Shown here: positions 16,014 to 25,662 of the stretch, piece by piece
How positions within the stretch are numbered: position 1 is the first letter of the stretch
Layout of the letters: each line of letters begins with the position of its first letter
From: Streptomyces sp. SID9727
Lineage (GTDB): Bacteria; Actinomycetota; Actinomycetes; Streptomycetales; Streptomycetaceae
DNA: 49,339 bases
Assembly (NCBI RefSeq): GCF_010550605.1
Contig: NZ_JAAGNI010000513.1
Location: 1 to 49,339, forward strand
Direction of reading: 5' to 3'
Translations under genes and position numbers: made by a program
Notes under the pieces: model-generated
The model's input: only the letters and a program-made list of their open reading frames with translations
Database searches by the model: none
Told to the model about the DNA's origin: nothing

Positions 16014-17495
16014 ATGGCAGAGAGCGCGGGGGACCGGGATTCCGACCGGCACGACACGCCCGATCCGCGACGGTGGCGGGCGCTCGCCGTCTGCCTGGTC
16101 GCCGGGTTCATGACCCTCCTGGACGTCTCGATCGTCAACGTCGCGCTCCCGTCCATCAAGGCGGGGCTGCACACCCCGGAGTCCGACCTGCAATGGGTCC
16201 TGTCCGGTTACGCCCTGGCCTTCGGCCTGTTCCTGATCCCGGCCGGGCGGCTCGGCGACGCCCGCGGCCGGCGCGCGGTCTTCATGGCGGGGCTCGCTCT
16301 CTTCACGCTGTCCTCGGCGGCCTGCGGCGCCGCCCAGTCCAGTCTCTGGCTGGTGATCGCCCGCCTGGTCCAGGGGCTGGCCGGCGGGATGGTCTCGCCC
16401 CAGATCTCCGCCCTCATCCAGCAGATGTTCCAGGGCCGGGAGCGCGGTCGCGCCTTCGGCATGTTCGGCACGGTGGTCGGCATCTCCACCGCCGTCGGGC
16501 CGCTGCTCGGCGGCCTGCTCATCCAGGCGGCCGGAGCGGACGAGGGCTGGCGCTGGGTGTTCTACGTCAATCTGCCGCTGGGCCTCGTCTGCCTCCTGCT
16601 GGCCCGCCGCCTGCTGCCCGACACCCCGTCCGCCGGTCAGGTCCGGCTGCGGGACCTCGACCCGCTCGGTGTGCTGCTGCTCGGCTCCGGGGTCCTGGCC
16701 CTGCTGCTGCCCTTCGTCCAGTCCCGCCAGTGGCCCGGCGACGAGAAGTGGCTGCTGCTCGTCCTGGCCGTGGCGCTGCTCGTCGCCTTCGTCGGCTGGG
16801 AGGCCCGGTGCGGCCGGCGCGGCACCCAGCCGGTCGTGGACCTCCGGCTCTTCAAGGTGCGCTCGTACTGGCTGGGCTGCCTGCTCATCCTGCTGTACTT
16901 CGCCGGATTCACCTCGATCTTCTTCATCACCACGCTCTACCTCCAGAGCGGGCTGCACTACACCGCCCTCCAGGCCGGTCTGGCGATCACCCCCTTCGCG
17001 CTGGGCTCCGCCGTCGCCGCCAGTCCCGGCGGCAGGCTCGTCGGGCGCTTCGGCCGGCCCCTCGTGGTCATCGGACTGGCCGCCGTGGCCGTGGGCCTCG
17101 GGGCCACCGCGCTCGCCGTCCACCTGGTGCCCGGCCGCGGCGCCGGCTGGGCGATGGCCGCCCCGCTGCTCTTCGCGGGGCTCGGCAGCGGCCTGGTCAT
17201 CGCACCCAACCAGACCCTGACCCTCTCCGAGGTGCCCGTGGCCACCGCGGGCAGCGCCGGCGGCACCCTCCAGACCGGACAGCGCGTCGGCTCCGCCATC
17301 GGAATCGCCGCCGTCGGAGCGGTGTTCTTCGCCCAGGTCGGCGGCGACGGCTGGTCCGACGCGTACGACCACGGGCTCATCGTCTCCGTCGCGTTCGTCG
17401 TCGGCGCCCTTCTCGTCGCGCTCGCCGACGTGGGCGGCGGCCGACGGGGCAGACGCCGTACACAGCACTCCCCACCTCCCGCAGCCGCCTCCTGA
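16014..17495 (+). CDS. MFS transporter, DHA2 (EmrB/QacA) drug-efflux family
   Basis: 493 residues with about 14 predicted membrane helices. The motif DVSIVNVALPSI in helix 1, GRLGDARGRRAVF in the first cytoplasmic loop (motif A) and the motif C-type GPLLGGLL identify a proton-driven drug exporter of the DHA2 family. The ATG lies 7 bases after TAGGGT and probably starts a leaderless mRNA; the promoter is shared back-to-back with the TOBE gene. A glutathione-transferase-like gene follows 10 bases downstream, so export and thiol chemistry may be coupled. Confidence 0.88.
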   Translation: MAESAGDRDSDRHDTPDPRRWRALAVCLVAGFMTLLDVSIVNVALPSIKAGLHTPESDLQWVLSGYALAFGLFLIPAGRLGDARGRRAVFMAGLALFTLSSAACGAAQSSLWLVIARLVQGLAGGMVSPQISALIQQMFQGRERGRAFGMFGTVVGISTAVGPLLGGLLIQAAGADEGWRWVFYVNLPLGLVCLLLARRLLPDTPSAGQVRLRDLDPLGVLLLGSGVLALLLPFVQSRQWPGDEKWLLLVLAVALLVAFVGWEARCGRRGTQPVVDLRLFKVRSYWLGCLLILLYFAGFTSIFFITTLYLQSGLHYTALQAGLAITPFALGSAVAASPGGRLVGRFGRPLVVIGLAAVAVGLGATALAVHLVPGRGAGWAMAAPLLFAGLGSGLVIAPNQTLTLSEVPVATAGSAGGTLQTGQRVGSAIGIAAVGAVFFAQVGGDGWSDAYDHGLIVSVAFVVGALLVALADVGGGRRGRRRTQHSPPPAAAS

Positions 17496-17505
17496 GGAGA
17501 ACGCG

Positions 17506-18531
17506 ATGAACGACTCCGCCGGCACCGACGGCAACAGCTCGTACGGACACAAGCCCTTCAAGCGCTCCCGCAGCCACTTCGCGGACCGCGTCACCGCCGA
17601 CGGCCGCGACGGCTGGCCCGTCGAGGCGGGCCGCTACCGGCTGGTCGCCAGCCGGGCCTGCCCCTGGGCCAGCCGCGCCCTGGTCTCCCGCAGGCTGCTC
17701 GGCCTGGAGGACGCCCTCTCGCTCGCCGTCGTCGACCCGCTCCAGGACGACCGCAGCTGGCGCTTCACGCTCGACCCGGGCGGCCGCGACCCGGTGCTCG
17801 GCATCCGCTACCTCAGCGAGGCGTACGACGCCCGCGAGCGCGACTACCCGGGCGGCGTCAGCGTCCCGGCGATCGTCGACGTACCCAGCGGCAAGCTGGT
17901 CACCAACGACTACCAGCAGATCACCCTGGACCTCGCCACCGAGTGGACCGCCCTGCACCGGTCCGGTGCGCCCGACCTCTACCCCGAGCCGCTGCGCGCG
18001 GAGATCGACGCGGTCATGGAGGGCATCTACCGGGACGTCAACAACGGGGTGTACCGGGCCGGCTTCGCGGACACCCAGGACACCTACGAGGAGGCGTACG
18101 AGGCACTGTTCCGCCGCCTCGCGGAGACGTCCGAGCGGCTCGCGGACCGGCGCTACCTCGTCGGCGACACGATCACCGAGGCGGACATCCGGTTCTTCAC
18201 CACCCTGGTCCGCTTCGACGCCGTCTACCACGGCCACTTCAAGTGCAACCGCCGGAAACTCTCCGAGGACCCGGTGCTGTGGGCGTACGCCAAAGACCTC
18301 TACCAGACCCCCGGGTTCGGGGACACGGTCGACTTCCACCACATCAAGCAGCACTACTACCGGGTGCACACCGGCATCAACCCCACCGGCATCGTGCCCG
18401 CGGGCCCCGACCTCTCCGGCTGGCTGACCCCGCACCACCGCGAACAGCTCGGCGGACGCCCCTTCGGCGACGGCACCCCGCCCGGACCGGTGCCCAGGGG
18501 CGAGGGCGTTCCGCCCGGCGGCCGGCCGTAG
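17506..18531 (+). CDS. glutathionyl-hydroquinone reductase-like (Xi-class GST) protein
   Basis: 341 residues. An N-terminal thioredoxin-like domain carries Cys52 in the ACPWASR motif, the hallmark of glutathionyl-hydroquinone reductases (ECM4/YqjG family). A C-terminal helical GST domain contains YLVGDTITEADIRFFTTLVRFD and the late NPTGIVPAGP motif. The family removes a thiol from S-conjugated hydroquinones. Streptomyces make mycothiol rather than glutathione, so the natural thiol is probably different. GAGGAG precedes ATG 17506, and the short gap to the exporter indicates one operon. The last 25 residues are Gly/Pro-rich. Confidence 0.88.
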   Translation: MNDSAGTDGNSSYGHKPFKRSRSHFADRVTADGRDGWPVEAGRYRLVASRACPWASRALVSRRLLGLEDALSLAVVDPLQDDRSWRFTLDPGGRDPVLGIRYLSEAYDARERDYPGGVSVPAIVDVPSGKLVTNDYQQITLDLATEWTALHRSGAPDLYPEPLRAEIDAVMEGIYRDVNNGVYRAGFADTQDTYEEAYEALFRRLAETSERLADRRYLVGDTITEADIRFFTTLVRFDAVYHGHFKCNRRKLSEDPVLWAYAKDLYQTPGFGDTVDFHHIKQHYYRVHTGINPTGIVPAGPDLSGWLTPHHREQLGGRPFGDGTPPGPVPRGEGVPPGGRP

Positions 18532-18587
18532 GACGTCTTCCGGCCGGTGTGGGGCAGGGCCCTGTCGAGCCCGCGCCGCTCACGAGA

Positions 18588-18605
18588 TATCTTGATGTCA
18601 AGCAA
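18588..18605. promoter_or_regulatory. TamR-like palindrome upstream of icd
   Basis: TATCTTGATGTCAAGCAA is an 18-bp imperfect palindrome (TATCTTGA, then TCAAGCAA in place of the ideal TCAAGATA). From memory, the MarR-family regulator TamR of S. coelicolor binds such CTTGA-N2-TCAAG sites at TCA-cycle genes including the isocitrate dehydrogenase gene. It lies 28 bases before the icd start, in a promoter position. Confidence 0.55.
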
Positions 18606-18632
18606 TGTTGCAGACGTGGAGCGGAGCACAGG

Positions 18633-20852
<2,220 letters not shown>

Positions 20853-20864
20853 CCCGACGGTCAC

Positions 20865-20901
20865 CGACGCCCCGGCCGGCTCCCGCCGCGCCGGGGCGTC
20901 G
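20865..20901 (+). terminator. hairpin terminator after icd
   Basis: CGACGCCCCGGC and GCCGGGGCGTCG form a 12-bp perfect stem around a 13-base loop, beginning 12 bases past the icd stop. Confidence 0.75.
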
Positions 20902-20943
20902 GCGTCTCCGGAGGACGGCCCTCAACCCCCCTGACGAGTGAAT

Positions 20944-20975
20944 GTCGCGCCCCGGCGGGTGCCGGGCCGCGCGAC
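20944..20975 (+). repeat. hairpin in the ctaD leader
   Basis: GTCGCGC-CCCGGC pairs with GCCGGG-(CC)-GCGCGAC across a GGGT loop. The 13-bp interrupted stem lies about 60 bases before the ctaD start and may be a leader structure or a secondary terminator for icd. Confidence 0.35.
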
Positions 20976-21037
20976 GGGCCCGCTTCGCTGCTTTGCTGCA
21001 TCCGGTAACAGGGATGCACAAGCGAAGGAGCGGCCCC

Positions 21038-22768
21038 GTGACGACGACGGGCACACCAGGTACGGCCGAGGACGAGGAGTCGTACTCCAACGAGCTGCCG
21101 GTACGCGGCAGGCAGCCCGGCAACGTCGTCATCAAGTGGGCGACCACCACCGACCACAAGACGATCGGCACGCTCTACCTGGTCACCTCGTTCGCGTTCT
21201 TCCTGGGCGGCGGTCTGCTGGCCCTGTTCATGCGCGCCGAGCTGGCCAGGCCGGGCATGCAGATCATGTCGAACGAGCAGTTCAACCAGGCGTTCACGAT
21301 GCACGGCACGATCATGCTGCTGATGTTCGCGACGCCGCTGTTCTCCGGCTTCGCGAACTGGATCATGCCGCTCCAGATCGGCGCGCCGGACGTGGCGTTT
21401 CCGCGGCTGAACATGTTCGCCTACTGGCTCTACCTCTTCGGCTCGCTCATCGCGGTGGCCGGCTTCCTCACCCCGAACGGCGCCGCCGACTTCGGCTGGT
21501 TCGCCTACTCGCCGCTGACCGACGTCGTCCGCTCGCCCGGGGTCGGCGGCGACCTGTGGATCATGGGTCTGGCCTTCTCCGGGTTCGGCACGATCCTCGG
21601 TTCGGTCAACTTCATCACCACGATCATCTGCATGCGCGCGCCCGGCATGACGATGTTCCGCATGCCGATCTTCACCTGGAACGTGCTGCTGACCGGTGTG
21701 CTGGTCCTGCTCGCCTTCCCAGTGCTCGCCGCCGCCCTGCTGGCACTGGAGGCGGACCGCAAGTTCGGTGCGCACGTCTTCGACGCGGCCAACGGCGGGG
21801 CGCTGCTCTGGCAGCACCTCTTCTGGTTCTTCGGCCATCCCGAGGTCTACATCATCGCCCTGCCGTTCTTCGGCATCGTCTCGGAGATCATCCCGGTCTT
21901 CAGCCGCAAGCCGATCTTCGGCTACATCGGTCTGATCGGTGCCACCATCGCCATCGCCGGCCTCTCGATCACGGTGTGGGCGCACCACATGTACGTCACC
22001 GGCGGGGTGCTGCTGCCCTTCTTCTCGTTCATGACGTTCCTCATCGCGGTGCCCACCGGGGTGAAGTTCTTCAACTGGATCGGCACGATGTGGAAGGGCT
22101 CGCTCTCCTTCGAGACACCGATGCTCTGGTCGGTCGGCTTCCTGGTCACGTTCCTCTTCGGCGGCCTGACCGGGGTGATCCTGGCGTCCCCGCCGCTCGA
22201 CTTCCACGTCTCCGACTCGTACTTCGTGGTCGCGCACTTCCACTACGTCGTCTTCGGCACCGTGGTGTTCGCGATGTTCGCCGGCTTCCACTTCTGGTGG
22301 CCGAAGTTCACCGGCAAGATGCTGGACGAGCGGCTCGGCAAGATCACCTTCTGGACGCTGTTCGTGGGCTTCCACGGCACGTTCCTGGTGCAGCACTGGC
22401 TCGGCGCCGAGGGGATGCCCCGCAGGTACGCGGACTACCTCGCCGCGGACGGCTTCACCGCGCTGAACACCATCTCGACCATCTCCTCGTTCCTGCTCGG
22501 CCTGTCGATGCTGCCCTTCCTGTACAACGTCTGGAAGACCGCCAAGTACGGCAAGCAGATCGCGGTCGACGACCCGTGGGGCTACGGCCGTTCGCTGGAG
22601 TGGGCGACCTCCTGCCCGCCGCCCCGGCACAACTTCGTCACCCTGCCCCGTATCCGCTCCGAATCCCCGGCATTCGACCTGCACCACCCCGCCGTGCGCG
22701 AGCTGGAGGAGGCGGCCACCCGGCCGCACACCTCCGCGACGGTGGCGCCGGGGGACAAGCAGGCGTGA
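21038..22768 (+). CDS. ctaD: cytochrome c oxidase subunit I
   Basis: 576 residues, the usual length for an actinobacterial CtaD, with twelve membrane helices expected. Haem and CuB ligands are in place: QAFTMHGTIMLLMF, FWFFGHPEVY, VWAHHMYVTGG and YFVVAHFHYVVFG. GTG 21038 was chosen because AAGGAG sits 7 bases ahead; two upstream ATGs have no such site. It stands alone, without ctaC, ctaE or the qcr genes of the main oxidase cluster, so it is likely a second copy. A small membrane protein overlaps its end (GTGA). Confidence 0.94.
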   Translation: MTTTGTPGTAEDEESYSNELPVRGRQPGNVVIKWATTTDHKTIGTLYLVTSFAFFLGGGLLALFMRAELARPGMQIMSNEQFNQAFTMHGTIMLLMFATPLFSGFANWIMPLQIGAPDVAFPRLNMFAYWLYLFGSLIAVAGFLTPNGAADFGWFAYSPLTDVVRSPGVGGDLWIMGLAFSGFGTILGSVNFITTIICMRAPGMTMFRMPIFTWNVLLTGVLVLLAFPVLAAALLALEADRKFGAHVFDAANGGALLWQHLFWFFGHPEVYIIALPFFGIVSEIIPVFSRKPIFGYIGLIGATIAIAGLSITVWAHHMYVTGGVLLPFFSFMTFLIAVPTGVKFFNWIGTMWKGSLSFETPMLWSVGFLVTFLFGGLTGVILASPPLDFHVSDSYFVVAHFHYVVFGTVVFAMFAGFHFWWPKFTGKMLDERLGKITFWTLFVGFHGTFLVQHWLGAEGMPRRYADYLAADGFTALNTISTISSFLLGLSMLPFLYNVWKTAKYGKQIAVDDPWGYGRSLEWATSCPPPRHNFVTLPRIRSESPAFDLHHPAVRELEEAATRPHTSATVAPGDKQA

Positions 22769-23133
22769 GCGGCGAGGAGAGGCGGGCGCCGGCCGGCCCG
22801 GACACCGAGAGCGCGCGGGGACTGGCCCAGCTGGAGGGCTACCTGCTGTGGAACGCCGAGGCCGAGCGGGCCCGCGGGCTCGCCCGCCGCTTCACCGACC
22901 AGCTGCCCTGGCTCACCACCGCCCAGCGCGAGGACGTGGAGCGGGTCTACACCGCCGAGCGGACCGCCGAATCCCGGGTCGTGCTGGCGCGGATCTCCGC
23001 GCGCGCCCTGCAACTGCGCGGCGAGTACACCGAGCGGTACCACCGGCTGCGCGTCCGTTGCGTCGCCGCCGCCGTGGTCTGCGCGGGCGCGGCGGGCGGT
23101 GCCTGCGGCGTGGTCGCCTACCTGTCCAGGTGA
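22765..23133 (+). CDS. hypothetical small membrane protein coupled to ctaD
   Basis: 122 residues. A helical, charged N-terminal part (LAQLEGYLLWNAEAERARGL, LPWLTTAQREDVERVY) is followed by one C-terminal membrane helix (CVAAAVVCAGAAGGACGVVAYL), so it should be anchored with its bulk in the cytoplasm. The GTG start overlaps the ctaD stop. I do not recognise a family. Translational coupling suggests a partner or assembly factor for the orphan oxidase subunit. Confidence 0.75.
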   Translation: MSGEERRAPAGPDTESARGLAQLEGYLLWNAEAERARGLARRFTDQLPWLTTAQREDVERVYTAERTAESRVVLARISARALQLRGEYTERYHRLRVRCVAAAVVCAGAAGGACGVVAYLSR

Positions 23134-23140
23134 CCCGCCC

Positions 23141-23239
23141 CGGTCGTCCGTTCTGCCGTCCCAGCAGGCGCACTCGCCTCCCGGTCGTGAAGATGAGAGG
23201 TGACGGGCGCGTGTGACGGGGCAGGCGAACGGACGACCG
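23141..23239. repeat. 12-bp inverted repeat, arms 75 bp apart, ahead of ndh
   Basis: CGGTCGTCCGTT (23141-23152) and AACGGACGACCG (23228-23239) are exact reverse complements on either side of the ndh promoter region. The arms are too far apart for a tight terminator. Two half-sites for a looping or dimeric regulator, or a long leader stem, are possible. Confidence 0.45.
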
Positions 23240-23266
23240 TGCAGACCCCCAGAAGGGACGATCACT

Positions 23267-24628
23267 GTGGCACGACCCAGGATTCTCGTAGTCGGAGCCG
23301 GTTTCGCCGGGGTCGAGTGCGTACGCCGTCTGGAGCGGGGGCTGCGGCCCGGTGAAGCGGACGTCGCGCTCGTCGCCCCGTTCTCGTACCAGCTCTACCT
23401 GCCCCTGCTGCCCCAGGTGGCGTCCGGAGTACTGACCCCGCAGTCCGTCGCGCTGTCGCTGCGCCGCAGCAGCCGCCACCGCACCCGGATCATCCCCGGC
23501 GGGGCCATCGGCGTGGACCCCGAGGCGAAGGTGTGCGTGATCCGCAAGATCACCGACGAGATCGTCAACGAACGGTACGACCACCTCGTCCTCAGCCCCG
23601 GCAGCGTCACCCGGACCTTCGACATCCCCGGGCTCCTCGACCACGCCCGCGGCATGAAGACGCTGGCCGAGGCCGCCTACGTACGCGACCACGTCATCGC
23701 GCAGCTCGACCTCGCGGACGCGAGCGACGACGAGGAGGAGCGGGCCTCCCGGCTCCAGTTCGTCGTGGTCGGCGGCGGGTACGCCGGCACCGAGACGGCC
23801 GCCTGCCTCCAGCGCCTCACCACGAACGCGCTGCGGCACTACCCCCGCCTCGACCCGAAGCTCGTCAAGTGGCACCTGATCGACATCGCCCCGAAGCTCA
23901 TGCCCGAGCTGGGCGACAAGCTGGGCGCCAGCGCCCTCAAGGTGCTGCGCGACCGGGGCATCGAGGTGTCGCTCGGTGTGTCCGTCGCCGAGGCGGGGCC
24001 GGACACCGTGACGTTCACCGACGGCCGGGTGCTGCCCTGCCGGACGCTGATCTGGACCGCCGGGGTCGCCGCCAGCCCGCTGGTCGGCACCTTCGAAGCG
24101 GAGACCGTGAAGGGCCGGCTCGCCGTCACGCCCGAGATGACGCTGCCCGGCCACGACGGCATCTTCGCGCTCGGCGACGTGGCCGCCGTGCCCGACCTGG
24201 CCAAGGGCGACGGTGCGATCTGTCCGCCCACCGCCCAGCACGCGCTGCGCCAGGGCCGCAAACTCGCCGACAACGTGCTCGCCAAGCTGCGCAACCAGCC
24301 GCTTCAGCCCTACGTCCACAAGGACCTCGGGCTCGTCGTGGACCTCGGCGGCAAGGACGCCGTGTCCAAGCCGCTCGGCATCGAGATGCACGGCATCGCC
24401 GCCCAGGCCGTGGCGCGCGGCTACCACTGGTCGGCGTTGCGCACCAACGTCGCCAAGGCCCGCGTCATGGCGAACTGGCTGATCAACGCCGCCGCCGGCG
24501 ACGACTTCGTCCGTACCGGCTTCCAGATGCGCAAGCCGGCGACGTTGCGGGACTTCGAGTACACCGACAGCTACCTCACCCCGGAACAGGTCCGGAAGCA
24601 CACCGCCGCCCTCCACACCCGGATGTGA
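23267..24628 (+). CDS. ndh: type II NADH dehydrogenase (NDH-2)
   Basis: 453-residue FAD flavoprotein that passes electrons from NADH to menaquinone without pumping protons. The first Rossmann motif is VVGAGFAGVECVRRL for FAD and the second is VVVGGGYAGTETAACL for NADH (about residue 165). FALGDVAAVPD and the APPTAQHALRQG-type segment (here CPPTAQHALRQG) place FAD and the quinone site. GTG 23267 (preceded by AGAAGGGA) gives a start just ahead of the FAD motif. The gene follows the orphan ctaD pair and may form a short respiratory chain with it. It ends 24 bases from the convergent meaB. Confidence 0.92.
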   Translation: MARPRILVVGAGFAGVECVRRLERGLRPGEADVALVAPFSYQLYLPLLPQVASGVLTPQSVALSLRRSSRHRTRIIPGGAIGVDPEAKVCVIRKITDEIVNERYDHLVLSPGSVTRTFDIPGLLDHARGMKTLAEAAYVRDHVIAQLDLADASDDEEERASRLQFVVVGGGYAGTETAACLQRLTTNALRHYPRLDPKLVKWHLIDIAPKLMPELGDKLGASALKVLRDRGIEVSLGVSVAEAGPDTVTFTDGRVLPCRTLIWTAGVAASPLVGTFEAETVKGRLAVTPEMTLPGHDGIFALGDVAAVPDLAKGDGAICPPTAQHALRQGRKLADNVLAKLRNQPLQPYVHKDLGLVVDLGGKDAVSKPLGIEMHGIAAQAVARGYHWSALRTNVAKARVMANWLINAAAGDDFVRTGFQMRKPATLRDFEYTDSYLTPEQVRKHTAALHTRM

Positions 24629-24652
24629 CCGGGCGCGGCGGGCGGCGGACGC

Positions 24653-25651
24653 TCAGACCGCCGGGCCGGGCCCCCGGAACGCGGCAAGGATCTCCTCGGC
24701 GGCCAGCGTCGCCGGGAGCGTCCCCTCCCGCACCCGCCGCTCCAGGTCCGGCGCCACCGCCCGCACGCCGGCGTGGCCGCGCAGGCTCTCCAGGAGTTCG
24801 TCGCGCACCATCGTCCAGGCCCAGTCCACCTGCTGCTCGCTGCGCTTGGCGGCGAGCCGGCCGGTCGACTCCAGCAGCGCCCGGTGCTGTTCCAGCCGTT
24901 CCCACAGCGTGTCGAGACCGGTGGACTCGCGCGCGCTGCACGTCAGGACGGGCGGCGTCCACGCCGCGTCCGCCGGGTGCATCAGCCGCAGCGCGCCCGC
25001 CAGTTCACGGGCCGCGGCCTTCGCGTCGCGCTCGTGCGGGCCGTCCGCCTTGTTGACGGCGATGGCGTCCGCGAGTTCCAGCACGCCCTTCTTGATGCCC
25101 TGCAACTGGTCACCGGTGCGTGCCAGGGTCAGCAGCAGGAACGTGTCGACCATGTTGGCGACCGCGGTCTCCGACTGGCCGACACCGACGGTCTCCACCA
25201 GCACCACGTCGTAGCCCGCCGCCTCCATCACCACGACGGATTCGCGGGTCGCCTTCGCCACCCCGCCGAGCGTGCCGGCGGTGGGGGAGGGGCGCACGAA
25301 GGCGTCCGGGTCCACCGCCAGCCGTTCCATCCGGGTCTTGTCGCCCAGGATGGAACCGCCCGTCCGGCTGGACGACGGGTCGACCGCCAGGACGGCGACC
25401 CGGTGCCCGAGCCCGGTGAGCATGGTGCCGAGCGCGTCGATGAACGTCGACTTGCCGACCCCGGGCACCCCGCTGATGCCGACGCGCCGGGCGTGGCCCG
25501 AGTGCGGCAGCAGCCGGCGCAGCAGCTCCTGCGCCAGCGCCCGGTGGTCGGGCCGGGTCGACTCGACGAGGGTGATGGCGCGCGCGATGTGCGCGCGCTT
25601 CCCGTCGAGCACGCCCTTCACGTAACTGTCGAGATCGATCCTCGGGGCCAT
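24653..25651 (-). CDS. meaB: methylmalonyl-CoA mutase-associated GTPase MeaB
   Basis: 332 residues of the G3E-type GTPase family. Walker A is GVPGVGKST (about residues 60-68), VLAVDPSSSRTGGSILGDKTRM is the switch region, VETVGVGQSE holds the Walker B-like and switch elements, and NKADG gives guanine specificity. MeaB gates cofactor loading and protects methylmalonyl-CoA mutase from inactivation. It follows the mutase large subunit by 11 bases on the same strand, the usual arrangement. Confidence 0.95.
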   Translation of the reverse strand: MAPRIDLDSYVKGVLDGKRAHIARAITLVESTRPDHRALAQELLRRLLPHSGHARRVGISGVPGVGKSTFIDALGTMLTGLGHRVAVLAVDPSSSRTGGSILGDKTRMERLAVDPDAFVRPSPTAGTLGGVAKATRESVVVMEAAGYDVVLVETVGVGQSETAVANMVDTFLLLTLARTGDQLQGIKKGVLELADAIAVNKADGPHERDAKAAARELAGALRLMHPADAAWTPPVLTCSARESTGLDTLWERLEQHRALLESTGRLAAKRSEQQVDWAWTMVRDELLESLRGHAGVRAVAPDLERRVREGTLPATLAAEEILAAFRGPGPAV

Positions 25652-25662
25652 CGCTCAGCGGC

